A stretch of DNA of 64,000 nucleotides from Adiantum capillus-veneris (Eukaryota; Streptophyta; Polypodiopsida; Polypodiales; Pteridaceae), in the NCBI GenBank assembly GCA_014529385.2, contig CM043971.1:82193340-82257339 (forward strand), in the 5' to 3' direction. Shown in pieces: positions 1 through 12,189 of the stretch (positions are counted from its first letter, which is position 1; each line of letters opens with the position of its first letter). Under the pieces are notes generated by a model. That model made no database searches. It was not told where the DNA came from and saw only the letters and a list, made by a program, of their open reading frames with translations. Position numbers and translations under genes: made by a program.

Positions 1-608
1 TTGTCAACCTGTACTTGGAAAACCTACACATGGAAAATTTTAGAGATAAATTGACTATATTTCAGTAATTTTCTCTGAAGTTCGCAGGTTTTTAATTTTC
101 AAAATTTGTAGGTGGGGTTACACCACCTAGGTTCTTTTTGAACATTGGCCGCATGCGACCACCTTTGCTAATGTTTTAGTGAGGATGACCGAACTGTTGA
201 AATCTGAATAATGGGTGCTTATAGGTTTAAGCTGAAGAGTTCTATCATGAAATCCTCAGCTTAAAACTGTGTCTTGTGCTGATTATAATTGTTTTCTAAT
301 GAACCTTGCAATTATTCATCTGAAGCCAGAACTGGAGACGAATTACCATGATTAGGCATTATATTGCTTGATATTAAATCAATCCTTTTAAATTTAAAAC
401 TGTAAGACCATAAGACCATAAGGTCAATATGTCCCCATGGTCCACTAGCAACTACTTATAATGCTTGTATGTCAAAAATAAAAAACTGAATGTATAGTTA
501 GGTAGACAAATAATATATAAATATATCTATAAATTGAAAAAAAGGACTGGTCATTTTGTCTCCTTGTTTGATGGCCAATTACCTTGGCTATTTTTGTGTC
601 CAAAAATA

Positions 609-612
<4 letters not shown>
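1..612. other. AT-rich stretch without recognisable gene
   Basis: I see no coding region, LTR end or RNA gene here. The only short ORF runs into the CT microsatellite that follows and has no family resemblance. Confidence 0.5.

Positions 613-650
<38 letters not shown>
613..650. repeat. (CT)n microsatellite, about 19 units
   Basis: Uninterrupted CT dinucleotides directly before the 5' part of the LINE. It may mark the 5' edge of that element. Confidence 0.95.
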
Positions 651-652
<2 letters not shown>

Positions 653-654
653 AT

Positions 655-1350
655 TGGGAGATCGTGTGACGGCTCAAGATGAAGAGATTGCATCACTCAA
701 TGAGGGAGCTCGTTGTTGCATGATCATGAAATACACTTGAAGAGGGAGAATTGTAACCTTCAGTAATAGAAGAGCTCAACACGATTCAAGAGCAAGTGCG
801 AGCCATCAAAGAGGGGGAAGAGCAACACAAAGAAATGCTGACCTCTTGGGTGGACGTTATTACAAAGACTCATATGAGACTGAGAAATGGATTGAGGTTG
901 TCAAGAAAGAGAAAAGCAAGGAACCAACAACGTCCACACCCACTATAATTAACCTAACAGGAGTGTGCGCTCTTTCCATGTGAGAATTTGCGGCTTTAAT
1001 GATAAAGATAATGTGGATGAAAAGGTCAAAGAACTCATGGTTTTGATGGGGGTTTATGAGCTGATGCACTCAAGAGCTTAAAGAGTGGGCAACAAGAAAA
1101 TTGGGAGCAAGGGGAAACCTCGAAAGAAAGTGCACTCATCCTTCGTTTTTCCTTTGTGGAAGGGAAGGACTTTTTGAAAAAGAGACCAACTCTTAAGAAA
1201 ACGGGCATCTTTCTCGGGGATGACCTTACCCTCTCATAGATAGCTCAAATGTAGGAGGTAATGCTAGAGATTAGAGCGGCAAGGGAAAAAGATAAGATTG
1301 CTTTTTATCGAGATGGAAGAGTGGTGATATTGGAGCCACACTCCACATGA
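655..1350 (+). pseudogene. LINE ORF1-like region (decayed)
   Basis: Read in broken frames, this stretch is rich in E, K and Q with coiled-coil-like character (780-900). Near 1195-1330 it carries a segment containing 'GIFLGDDLTL' followed by a basic region ending 'DGRVVILEP'. This directly precedes the endonuclease start 'ATWNCNGS', as an ORF1 or ORF1/ORF2 linker would. Several stops and frame changes are visible. Assignment rests mainly on position and on the ORF1-like basic pattern; no catalytic motif is present. Confidence 0.45.
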
Positions 1351-1372
1351 CAGTGTGAGACCTATCGGACCA

Positions 1373-4053
1373 CACTCAAAGTTGCTACCTGGAATTGTAA
1401 TGGATCTATGCGTCTTGATGTGAGTGCTTTTGAGGAAAGTTTCAGTGGGAGAGACATCATCTTCTACTCTGAGTCACATCAGGCCTCTGGGCAGTCTATG
1501 CCTCACATTAGTGGATACAGATGGGAGATAGCTTGCAGACATGAGACACGATCAAAGCATAGAGGGTAGGCCTTAGGAGGAGGGGCAATGTTATTCAGGG
1601 AGGAGTTGTAGCCATTGATACATATAGCTCGCAGGGATGAGCAAGCTAGGTACATGTGGGTGAGATTAAGAGCAGAGACAGGTAGATATCTTTACATTGC
1701 TATTTGCTACTTTCCCCCCGAGTACATCAGTATATGCACCACCCAGAGGACAATCCCCCTTTTCTATTTTGGATGATGACATCTAGGAGTTCTAAAGATG
1801 GTGACATCATCATTCTAGGGGACTTCAATGCTGGAACTTTCCATCATCAAACAATTTTTTATGATACTTCAGAGGAGACGCTGAGAGAGCTGGATGTTGC
1901 AGAGACGTGTCTATCCAGACTATCCAGCATGGGGAATATACTGAGTATGGGCGACACTTGATAGACATGGGGACTGCACATGGATTGGTCATCTTGAATG
2001 GCCTACATAGATTTCTCAATGCTGGGAATTTTACATGCTTTCCACATAGACATGGAGCTAGCACAGTGGATCATGTCATGGCATAGCCGAGTCTCATCTC
2101 TAGTATCCAGAATCTCATGGTTGGACCTAGACCTGTTGGTGTGGCAGTGGACCATGCTCTTGTGTCGCTGACCATCTCTTTCCAGTTTAGTGTAGCACAT
2201 AGGCCACAGGCAGCAACCCCTACTCACTACACCTTCACGCTCGAGACGGACTCTGTATACATAGATAGGATCTACAAACGCCTGTGTATAGAAGAGCCAA
2301 GGCGACCTTTGGAGGATCTTACTACTATACTTACATAGAAGTTACATGATGCAGCAGCAGAGGCATACCCACACACCCAGCCTGAGCATAGACGTCGTTT
2401 CGAGAGCATGCCCCAGAACAATTGGTATGATGAGGAATGCCGCGAGACTAGAGCCAAACTTCAGAGGGAGGTGCTTTTGGGGGACATCACTCACAGATTG
2501 ACTTCCGACGCCTAGTGCGATGGAAGAAGAGGGCATTTTTGGCTCGCCTAGAGCAGGATCTATACCAGCTATTCTTGAGTCAGGACTCACGTGAGGTATG
2601 GCGGCTCTTTCATGATAACCCCCCCTCCCCCCCCCCCCCCCCCCCCCCCCCCCGCCATTACCTCTACAGAGGCCTCTGGACAGTACGCGTCATCTCTGTA
2701 CACAGTTCCTGGACAGCCGTCCCTTCCCGACCCCCCCGATCCATGCCCCCACACATGTGCTTTTTTCACCGCTAAGATGGTGAGGAAGGCCATTGACAGG
2801 ATGAGGATTGGGAGAGCATATGATCATGATGGCTTAGTGGCTGAGCACTTCATGCATGCCAGAGATCTACTAGCAGAGCTCCTAGTAGCAGTTATGTTTA
2901 AACGGTGCCATGTGTGAGGGCTTGCCTGATACTTGGAGCCTGTCTACTATTATACCTATCTTCAAGTCAGGAGATCCTATGGAGCCTGGGATTTATTGCA
3001 CTATCATGATTGGACACACATTTGCACGGTTGTATGCATCCATTCTTGAGCAGCAGATGAGTAGATGGGCAGAGAAGGAGGGGATACGCGCAGCCAGGCA
3101 GACAGGGTTTAGGAGAGTTTTTCTACTTTTGACCATATCTTGACACTCAGAGCCATCATTGAGGAGGGTAGATCACATGGGAGACGGACCTATTGTAGCT
3201 TTGTGGACTTCCGCAAAGCATTTGACACAGTACCCAGAGCTAGATTGATGCGCATATTACCAAAAATGGTAGTATCCACAGAGCTCATTTGGGGGGTCAT
3301 GGCACTATGCAAGTCAGTAGTGGGGCATGTACGTACCTTAGAGGGCCTATTTACAGTGGTTCACTCCACTATTGGGGTGAAGCCGGGTTGCCCGCTCTCT
3401 CCTACTCTATTTGGTATATATGTGGATGAGGTTTCTGACTACATTGAGAGAGATGGTGATAGAGGTGCACAACTAACTGGGACATGGATTGCACTATTGT
3501 TATATGCTGATGATATTGTGTTGATTGCCGACTCACTAGAGGGGATGCAACGTCACTTGGATGCTTTGCATATGTTTGCCCATGAAAGTGGTTTGTCTGT
3601 CAACCTTGGTAAAACCAAGGTCATGGTATTTAATACCACCCCACAATGGATCAGGAGGTCAGCGTCCGCATTCACATCCGGCCAGAAGACACTGGAGTAC
3701 ACAGATGCTTACACTTACCTTAGAGTGGTTTTTAGCGGACCAACATTTTCATTAAGGAGAGCATCAGAGACTAGATTGACCAGAGCCCATGCAACATTGG
3801 GTAGATTGGAGAGGATGTGTTCACATGTTCAATTTCAGGAGCCTCGGACGAAGCTCTGGGTCTTTGACACTTTGGTGGCTTCTGCATTGCTCTCTGGAGC
3901 TGAGATTTGGGGACCTTCATTGGACCATCACGGGAGGACAAGTTGCATTGATGGATGGGGGGACATGGAGAAGCCACTAGTCTCTATGATCTCGCAGCTC
4001 ATTAGAGCCAAGGCTTCAATACCACGTGCCATTATCCGAGCAGAGCTAGCTGC
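1373..4053 (+). pseudogene. LINE ORF2: endonuclease and reverse transcriptase (broken)
   Basis: The N-terminal endonuclease shows 'VATWNCNGSM' (about 1382), 'ILGDFNAGT' (about 1813) and the terminal 'STVDHVMA ... VDHALVSL' pattern (about 2060-2165) typical of APE-type LINE endonucleases. The reverse transcriptase follows with 'TIIPIFKSGDP' (about 2952), 'FVDFRKAFDTVPR' (about 3200), 'GVKPGCPLSPTLF' (about 3376) and the catalytic 'LLYADDIVLIADS' (about 3500). The RT core from 3140 to 4063 is open for 307 codons, so decay is uneven. Upstream there are stops (a TAG near 1567) and a C-run expansion at 2620-2653 that disturbs the frame. The product would copy its own RNA at nicked chromosomal DNA. 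Confidence 0.9.
2620..2653. repeat. poly-C tract inside LINE coding region
   Basis: A run of more than 25 C bases, interrupted by one T near its start, between endonuclease and RT. It reads as a proline run in one frame and glycine on the other strand. Such tracts are prone to slippage and to sequencing error. Confidence 0.9.
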
Positions 4054-4058
4054 CTCCC

Positions 4059-5646
4059 TGTAACATCTAATGGCCTAGTAACTTGTGTGTAGTGGAAAAT
4101 AGCATGAACATAGTGAGTATTTCATTAGAATAGATTCCTAATGAGAATAACAAGAGTGCTTGGGTGGAGAGAGCAACAAACAGTATAACACCTAGTTAGA
4201 TAGCATGAAAAATACTTCAAAAGAGAGAGAAATTAAGCAATTGACAACAGTTGAGGACCGGATTTGCATGGAGCCGGTCCCCCCTCCAAAAGGCTTTGTA
4301 TTATGGTTTCTTCCATCAAGAGAGACATTTTACAATACAATTCTTTGTGTTCCTTCAATACTAGCTAGTGCAATGAAGATGGAAACTTCAAGCACTAAGC
4401 AAAACACTTATCAAACACAACATCAATTCCCTCACGGTCTCAAACTCAAGACCTCATACACCTTCGAAGATGGTGAGAGCTAGAGGGGTATGAGACTAGA
4501 TTGAGAGGAAGGAGTAGTCTTACAAGAAAGTTGTACATCTCCTCACATAATCACTCATATTAGCATAGCCTAGCTTAGTGATTAGCATGGTAGAGGAGAT
4601 GAGCATGCATTGAAGCTTGGCTCTTGGTTGGATTTGCATTACAAAGCCAAGAGTTGTTGGTGTAGGCCTCCCTTCTCACAAGCTTGGAGTAGGTGATAAG
4701 CTTTCCATTAAAGCTTGAGAAGAGAGAGAGAGAGTCTTCTTACTCTACACATCGGCTTGTGTGAGTGTGTATGGATAATTGCCCTTGAAAAATCAGCCCC
4801 CTCTCTCTCTTGGTCGACACCTCTTGCTATTTGCTCTTGCTAGCACCTCATTGAACCTCCCCAGGCTTAGCCAATAGGATTTCAGGAGCATAAGTGATAG
4901 CCTTCTGACATGTGTCCCCCTTTCCCCTTTTGTGAGAGCTTTAGGTAATTAATAAATGCAATTAAACTCTCATTGGATCCCTGTCTCCTGGTCAATAGGA
5001 ATCAGGCAAGCCATTGGGCTGCTGAATGCTCATTGGACCCCTTGCGAGATTGTCCAATAGTCTTCTAGAGAGCTTAATTATTTTTTTATTAAGTGTTTTT
5101 AAATTAATTAAACTAGATTTACTCTAGCCTAATTCTCATTGGTCCACCTCCAAGGCCATCCAATAGGATTTGAGTATACCTTGTGGGCATCTGGCCTAGG
5201 GAGTTGGCATGTGTCCCTCTTTCCCCTTGTGTACAAAGGAAGCTTGTGACTGTGTGTGCGTTTCTCCCTCATCCCCTACTTCTTGGGCTTGCCCCCTCCT
5301 ATGTAGGAGTTTGTGAAGACTTTTTGGGACACACACAAAGCATCCAATTTCTTAAGCTTTTGACCATTGGACACAACCTTTGAATTTTGGAACCTTAGCA
5401 TTTTGGAAGTCTTAATGGGATGAACCTTAGGGTATTTTTAGCCCATTGTTGTTCATTGCTCTTTTGCAGATGCCCCCCCCCCCCCCCCTTTGGATCCCTA
5501 TTTTTCCTCCTTTAGATCCCTACTGTGGCTGGTCTGCTAGCTTAACCAATATTCTAGCTTTTTCTTTCCTGACACTTCTCCATATTAAATAATCAGTTTA
5601 ACATGAGAAGATCATTTAGGAGAATTAGATATTAGTTATTATGACA
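4059..5646. mobile_element. Solo LTR of a Ty3/gypsy family (1,588 bases)
   Basis: It starts TGTAAC and ends ATGACA. It is flanked by a perfect 5-base duplication CTCCC at 4054-4058 and 5647-5651, inside the LINE. Its interior matches the LTR at 44239-45845 in the same orientation, for instance the 'GAGGACCGGATT' block with a following GGTCCCCCCTCC run (4253 here, about 44430 there), and both end with TTAGATATT 22 bases before the CA. No internal retroviral sequence is left, so the structure is the usual product of recombination between two LTRs. Confidence 0.93.
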
Positions 5647-6487
5647 CTCCCCCTAGTGGTTGAGGGGCTCACTAGATCCGTCTCCTTCATACACTGCATG
5701 TGGGAACTTCCCAGATATAGATACGCCCGCCTTGCACTTGAGTCCTCTCGACAGTTAGCCATGCAGGAAGATACAACATGCTGGTATGCGAAGATGACAT
5801 CATGGTTTCAGGTGCATGAGCTCAACATAGACAGATTGCCCCCCTTCCAGTACTCACTAGATGCACCCTCTCTGACTCTTACACAGTCCGAGATCACCAG
5901 GCTCATCCATGAGGACTTGACTCAGCTAGACACTAGGAGGACATGGATATAGCTAGCACAGGGTACGAAGATGGCTTTCTACAGAGAGCATCTTCTCCAT
6001 GGAGGAAGGTTTGTGACGAGGCCCAAATACATGGACACACACTTGGATCATGGGATACGATGTGATATTGGCCAGATACGCTCATCTTCACACCAGCTGT
6101 GCGGATCAAGATTGGGAGATACAATGGAGTACCAGCAGAGGCCAGGACATGCTTCCTGTGTGACATGGAGCGTGAGACAGAGTTGCACTTCACATGCCAC
6201 TGCCCCGTCTACTACGAGATACATGGCCGCTTCCACTGCTTGTTCAGAGAGAGGGCTTCGGACCACTCTCAAGAGTCATGTGGTACGAGGATTAGAGATG
6301 CTTGGGTTTGTTTTTTCTCGAGCTGCACAGACACAAAGAGAGCCTGATGAGGGGAGAGGCTAGCCAGTCCCAAATACGAATCACAGACTCCTTTAGAGCG
6401 GACACTGGACACCGGAGGAGCTACTACCATAGGAGAGCTCGTTGCCTCACACCAGAGACACACAGATTGACCGAGCTACCGAGCTAG
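5647..6487 (+). pseudogene. LINE ORF2 C-terminal part with zinc finger
   Basis: Coding resumes after the LTR with a segment reading 'FIHCMWELPRYRYARLALE'. It later holds a cysteine-histidine finger 'CFLCDMERETELHFTC' (about 6145-6195), of the kind found downstream of RT in many plant LINEs (CX2C..HX4C). A TAG ends the first frame at 5952, and overlapping frames are needed further on. The join across the LTR is not in frame with the RT, so an indel predates or accompanied the insertion. Confidence 0.75.
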
Positions 6488-6837
6488 GGAGATCTAGACG
6501 CCCACGACTACGGAGGACTACAAACGTCGACGGAGGATGCATCAGAGGATTCAGATCACTTTTGCCCGACATACACGATGCTAGGTCAGGCTATTGAACA
6601 TGGAGGAGATTGATGAGATCCGCCAGCCCGATGCTGGATCTTTTGTGATTTGTGATTCAGCTATCCCACCTAGTTGCTTAGCTCACACCTAGCAATATAG
6701 GATTCCATAGTATTTATTTTATTTGATTTTGTCATTTTTTGTTACTCTGACTTTGTATTAGATCCATCACATTGTAACTTTCTGGTCTCGTAGGTCACTT
6801 TGGTCTTTTGAAGACGTTAATAAAACATTTCATTTCA

Positions 6838-6843
<6 letters not shown>

Positions 6844-6900
<57 letters not shown>
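6844..6900. repeat. (CT)n microsatellite, about 28 units
   Basis: Pure CT repeat, followed by CA dinucleotides, between the 3' ends of two LINEs facing each other tail to tail. Confidence 0.97.
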
Positions 6901-6903
<3 letters not shown>

Positions 6904-6917
6904 CACACACACAACAC

Positions 6918-8130
6918 TTTTTTTTGGTAAATCTTGTTGATATAAATTACAACTACGAAACCTCAAAGCAAGGAAAACCCATGAAAAAGAAGAGAAAAAG
7001 TGGAGCAGCATGAGGCTCCAAGCGCTAGGAGCAATCAAAGTAAATTCTATCGGCATCGAGTATTGTCGCCAACATCATAAGAAAAATGTAGCGCTTTACC
7101 AAGCGATAACTTGGAATAGGGAAATGGGTCAACATTAGTGCCTTCCAACATTAAAAAGTTGCGATGGTGTCGGATGGCCCACATAGCCCAAACTTTGACC
7201 CAACCAAAAAATATCGCTTGTAAAAAGTGTCGAAAGGAAAATAGAGCCCAAGAGCTACTGAATGAAGGATCTGGAGTACCGACAATCCCACACTAAGTGT
7301 GGTACAGTATCAACTTCATGGCATCTGAAACAACGAGAAGTCAAAATATGTTGGGCCGCCAACTGGTAGAGCTCCCATCGGGCAACGCAACAAGAGAATA
7401 CGTTCCTTCAGAGGGAGATCACTATTCCAAATGCTAGGCAATGTTTGTTTCCACCATAAGGATGACTTGGAGAGTGACCACAACTGATTACCATGACACA
7501 CAATCCACGCATCAGATTGCAAGAGGACAAACATTGCCGGTTGAAATGCATTCCAGGCTGGTATCAGCAAGATTCCAATGAGAACAACGGGATTCCACAT
7601 TCAAACCAGGAATAGGTGAGAGATCAGCAAGCATCCTTCGAATCTCCCGCAATAGAGGAGAATGGTCCCAATCAAGAATGAGACGTTGCATCAGAGAACG
7701 AAAGAACATGACCCGTCTATTGTACTTGGCATATTTCTTTTTGGGGAAGAAAGTGCGCCTGACGAGGAGACAACTGAACCAAAGTAGAAGCTAGAGCCTT
7801 GCTCTAATGCAGGTTTTCCAATCGAATTGTCGACCATGCCATTCGAAGTGAGAGGTGATAACCTTCCAATCAACAATGAGAGAAGAAGTAACGGGATATC
7901 CTGGAATGTGCCCTCCAAGCTTCCCAAAAATGACTTCCTAATATGTTGGCTGCAAATGACCAAAGGATGGTGTGACAATATGCGCGCACAAATGTGATAT
8001 CATGAATGTCTAGGGTGGTGGTGGTTGTTGTTCCACCAAGACTAGCAATATCATAGCTTTCCGAGCCAAAACATGACTTCGCAAAATATTCAGCCCTCCA
8101 AGGCACTTGGGAGAACACAATTTGTCAATA
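6918..8130 (-). mobile_element. 3' fragment of a second LINE
   Basis: On the minus strand the segment ends in 'ATCAACAAGATTTACC' plus eight A bases (6918-6940), a typical plant LINE poly-A tail. Upstream (7600-7270) it encodes a C-terminal zinc-binding module of the plant LINE zf-RVT kind. The visible parts are 'WKQTLPSIWNSDLPLKERI', then a Cys/His pattern with 'CHEVDTVPHLVWDC' read across a frame change. More upstream pieces (8118-7700) lack firm RT motifs. Several frames and stops are needed, so it is dead. The 5' limit is approximate. Confidence 0.65.
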
Positions 8131-8697
8131 GATAACAGTCGGAGACCCTTTTTGTGAGTGAGGTGCGCCAAAAATGCTCCAAAATACTAGACATAAGGGA
8201 CTGTAAGTGCAATTGAGACCAAGATAACAAAGGCAAGTAAAAATTTTCTCAAGCTTCACTACATAAGTAGATAGAAAGAGCATGGCTTAGAATTAATAAA
8301 AACCATTTAAGCATGTGATATTGTCTAGGTATCTCTGCCACTATCGCTAAATAACTTCAAGTTTGTAAGTGCATGACGAGGTGTACAAAATGCACATTGC
8401 AATGAAACCAATTTGTACTTATGGAGAATTTGTTGATTGAGCAGCACAAGGACAACCGTATCTTGTATGCAAACACATCTACTACATCTTTTTTATATAT
8501 ATCTTCATATTGGATTGAAATTCTACATGTTTATCCATCAATGTAAACTCACAAATGAGAACCTTGCATAAGTGTTCCCTAGTCACACCTTATAGGTGGC
8601 AAGAAAATCAAGGAGATTAAAAAGGATATTTCAAGAGAGATGAATGCTCTTTTCAAATTGCAATTGTATTGATTATTATAAGTTTTGGGATTCCTCA
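8131..8697. other. Unassigned spacer
   Basis: No coding region, LTR end or RNA gene is recognisable. The sequence is AT-rich with no notable repeat. Confidence 0.4.
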
Positions 8698-9027
8698 TGT
8701 TACCACCAAACGACCACCTTTAATGTAGCCATGTAGCCATGGGCCGGGCTTGTCGGACCTGCTAGTAGTGTATTATGTTATTGACCGGGCTTGTCGATCA
8801 GGTAGGAATGGTTAAGAGTGATCGCCGATGAGAGGTGCACACTAAAACTAGAACCTATAATGTTTGGGTAAGATTGGCTAAATGTGGGCACCCAAATGTG
8901 AACATGCGAGCCCATATAAAAGTCAATCCAAACCTAAAATGTCTGATTCTCTCATTTGTGCAATGCAAGAAGAGTGCTCCTGCCCATATCCTTCTCTGTC
9001 TCCTTTGTGTACTAGTATGTGTGTGTG

Positions 9028-9102
<75 letters not shown>

Positions 9103-9326
9103 ATTGCGGCGGCACGGCGGCGAGGTGGTTGAGCGCGACGTAACGGCGGTTCTCTTTTCTTCGTGACGAGGAATCCTCCACGACAGCAAGCGTAGAGCGG
9201 TGAGTGACGCACCATTGTCATCTTTGAGCTTACTAGTTTAGGCTAGTTGCGTGCTTGGAGCCATCTGTGGCTCGCACACAGTGTTAGGCAAGTCCCTTGC
9301 TTCGATACGTGCGGCAGAAGCCCACA
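8698..9326 (+). repeat. 5' LTR (629 bases)
   Basis: Begins TGTTACCACC and ends GAAGCCCACA directly before the PBS. It contains a 71-base GA microsatellite at 9031-9101 that the 3' copy has only as a short GT/GA stretch. Confidence 0.8.
9031..9101. repeat. (GA)n microsatellite, about 35 units
   Basis: Uninterrupted GA repeat inside the 5' LTR. Confidence 0.97.
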
Positions 9327-9330
9327 TTTT

Positions 9331-9348
9331 TGGCGCTGTTGTCGGGAA
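9331..9348 (+). promoter_or_regulatory. Primer-binding site, tRNA-Asp type
   Basis: TGGCGCTGTTGTCGGGAA resembles the common plant PBS beginning TGGCGCCGTTGCCGGG. It lies four bases after the LTR end. Confidence 0.75.
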
Positions 9349-10979
9349 ATCGCCCTACACTAAGCTCAAGAGACACTCTGTGCTTCTTTTGTGAGTGTTT
9401 GTGTTAGGAAGGAAGAGGAAGAGAAGAAGTTATTTTCTGCAAGTTTTTTATTTCTTGCATAATTTCTGTTTTCTGCCAATGGCTACTTGCACATGATCTT
9501 TTCCACAGCTAGTAATTAGTGTGTTAGTAGTGAATGAGTAAGTAGATAAGACAGTTAGCTTGTTTTCTGTCAATGTCTGCTTGTACATAGTTTTTTCATA
9601 GTTAGGGAATAGCTTGTTTTCTGCCAATGTTTGCTTCTACACAGTTTTTTTTAATTTGCACATTTAGTAGTTAGTGTGTTAGCTAGTGAATGAGTAAGCA
9701 GTTAGTAGAGTAGGTAGCTTCATTGTCAATTAGTAGTCAGCAGAGTAGTTAAGCTTAGTTACTAGAGTAGTTAGCTTTAGAGGAGATAATGTTAGGTTAG
9801 TTAGAAGAGTAGGTAAAGATTTAGTGTGTGTGTGTGTGTCCCAAAAAAGCCACTGAAACTGCGCGTGACCGTCCGCGGTATTGTTTTTTTTTAAAAAAAG
9901 AACGCTTGGGATATTTGGGACTAAAAAGAAATTTGGGAATTAAAATAAAAAAACTATTATCTCAAAAGGAAGGGATCGGGATCATTCCCCAAGCCCAAGC
10001 CCAACCAATCCCCAGCCTCAGTCCTCGGTCTTATGATATACTACTTATAAGACCTTATATATAAAGGCTAGGATCTCAAGTGAAGGGAGGGTATGTGGGA
10101 CAAGTTCCTCAACTCCTCCACCATCCCCTTCACACTCACCCTTTGGACTTACTAATTCTAGTAGGAAAAGACTAGTTTTAGGATTCCAAGGGCTGTACGT
10201 AACCGAATTGAGAACTATAAAGCACGGCACGTCCCTCTAGCCAAGACGCTCGTTTTGAGCTATCCCATGTCATATTCTGTGGCTCGGTTAAACAACGAGA
10301 CCAAAAATACAAAAATTGGGTTGTAAACACATAAAAACCTAGGTGAGCGGCCTTCATGGGCACTCACCAAAACACCTCTAGAGTATCAAGGTCACATGTA
10401 CCTACGCTCTGGTTGTGTGTTGGAGGAAGAGCACATCGAGAGTGTCCGTTTACGCGGGCACTCATTATTCCTCTACCTAAGGCTCTAGGCCCTCAGCGGG
10501 AACCCAAGGTAGTACCACTCAGGACCCACATATTGTGTCTAGTGATTCTTCTTTTGACTACGACTTCATGGAGGGTTACCTGATGCCTAATCCCGATAGT
10601 TTAAGCCAAGACATGCATGCCATGGGCCCACGGTCCGCCGGCTGAGCGTGCTTAGCCGCTTGAACGAAACCTTTAGTAGAGCCACTCGCTCCGAACATGG
10701 AGCTAACGATGCAAATGAGGGAGGTGGGGAAGTAAATTTTCCATTCATGACCAACTTAGACCCCATGCTCTTATGAAAGTCTAGCATTTCATAAATCTTG
10801 CATTTACTCATTTCCACATGTACTTTACATCCCTCTCATGATTTATTGCCATATAATTCCGCTTGCATAAAACAATGACTTTGCCTTGCAAATTCAAATC
10901 CAGATGCTCTACAACATGGACAAAACGGGCTTTCTCTCACTAGCTTTCGAGGACGGAATCTACACCAGGAAGAGGGGCA

Positions 10980-11335
10980 TGTTACCACCAAGCGACCACC
11001 TTTTATATAGCCATGGACTGGGCTTGTCGGACCCGCTAGTAGTATATTGTGTTATTGGTCGGGCTTGTTAGTCAGGTAGGAATGGTTAAGAGTGATCGCC
11101 GATGAGAGGCGCACTCTAAAACTGGAACCTATAATTTTTGGGTAAGATTGACTAAGTGTAGGCGCCCAAATGTGAATGGGCAAGGCCATATAAAAGTCAA
11201 TCTAAACATAAAGTGCCCGATTCTCTCATTTGTGCAATGCAAGAAGAGTGCTCTTGCCCATCTCCTTCTCCGTCTCCTTCGTATACTAGTGTGTGTGTGT
11301 GCTTGAGTGAGTGTGTGTGTGTGTGTATTGTGGTC
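10980..11335 (+). repeat. 3' LTR, truncated
   Basis: It follows the polypurine tract directly and matches the first half of the 5' LTR. Similarity stops after the GT-rich repeat, with perhaps a dozen further bases ('ATTGTGG' against 'ATTGCGG'). The tandem 1-kb repeats begin soon after. Confidence 0.7.
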
Positions 11336-11997
11336 AAAGTGCTTTGTTTGTACAAGGTGAGTTCCATGCCATGTTCCTACTTTCTTGCCTTTGGGAGTGT
11401 GAAAAAAATGAATTTCCTCCGTGTTTTTTGAGAGAATCTGATGGGTCTTTGAGCAAAGACCTATGGGAGTGATTGTGGTGGCAGTAAATTATTTGTAAAC
11501 AGTCAATCAAAATTTCTTATAGCATTTAGTCAAGTTCATATTGTAATGCTTTGTAAAAATGCAAAGAAAGTACTGGAAATATTAGCAGAGTGATATTGTG
11601 GCAATGATTGCTGGAATGTCAAGAAAGAACAGGTAAATGTTTGCAAAGCAATATTGTAATGCTTGTAGCAATAGCAAGAACGTAGTTGTAAATGTTAAGA
11701 GATGGGTCATTTTTTCTCCATGTAGTCATGTTCATAATTTATAGCTTATAGAAACTAGCATGTTACCTATCCATTGGATGGAGAAGAGAAGCATTAATAG
11801 ATGTGTTCATGTTGTTTATGTGTTTGTTTTTTTCCCATGAAGTCATGCTCATAATTGATATCTTGTAGATACTAGTATGTAACCCATCCTTTGAATGGAG
11901 AAGAGAAGCATTTATAGATGTGTGCATCCTTCATGCAAAACTCATGGGATTTCTCTCATAGTATTGTTCCAATACAGAGAACACTCATTTCATGTTT

Positions 11998-12189
11998 AAA
12001 CTAACCAAAGCAAAACAAAAGTTCAAGTGCTTTTTATGTGAATACTATGAATCCCAAATTCTCTACAAAAGAGGATGTAGAGAACAAAAGAGGATGTGTT
12101 TAAACTAACCAATACAAAATAAAAGTTCAAGCGCTTTTTATGTAGAATACTATGAACCCCAAATTCTCTACAAAAGAGGATGTGTTGAC
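11998..12189. repeat. Short tandem duplication, about 100-base unit
   Basis: Two adjacent copies share 'AAAGTTCAAG' with a TGCTTTTTATG or CGCTTTTTATG continuation and 'CAAATTCTCTACAAAAGAGG'. Confidence 0.75.

Larger units (their letters stand above)
652..6843 (+). mobile_element. Decayed non-LTR retrotransposon (LINE), interrupted by a solo LTR
   Basis: The order of parts is ORF1-like segment, apurinic-type endonuclease, reverse transcriptase and C-terminal zinc-finger segment, all on the plus strand. A 1,588-base solo LTR (4059-5646) splits the C-terminal part, and the LINE resumes directly after the target duplication. The 3' end lies near 6843, after a short repeated CATTT tail that follows an AATAAA-like signal near 6820. 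Many stops and frame changes show that it is dead. The 5' end is uncertain and was placed at the CT microsatellite. Without the LTR the element is about 4.6 kb, a normal size for a truncated or compact plant LINE. Confidence 0.85.
8698..11335 (+). mobile_element. Non-coding LTR retrotransposon with truncated 3' LTR
   Basis: A 629-base 5' LTR (8698-9326) is followed after four T bases by a PBS of tRNA-Asp type. There are about 1.6 kb of internal sequence without coding potential. A purine tract 'CCAGGAAGAGGGGCA' (10965-10979) abuts a second LTR starting at 10980. Both LTRs start TGTTACCACCAA and stay similar for about 350 bases, including the GGGCTTGTCGG blocks and 'GATCGCCGATGAGAGG'. The 3' LTR loses similarity at its GT/GA microsatellite near 11330, so its end and any target duplication are missing. 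With no gag or pol it must have depended on proteins from another element. Confidence 0.8.

Noticed and set aside
2515-2917. Proline- and glycine-run proteins
   Set aside because: Caused by a C-run within the LINE; only the RT frame is meaningful.
8855-9221. Several ORFs rich in LS or RE across the GA repeat
   Set aside because: Artefacts of a GA/CT microsatellite, open in all frames by composition.
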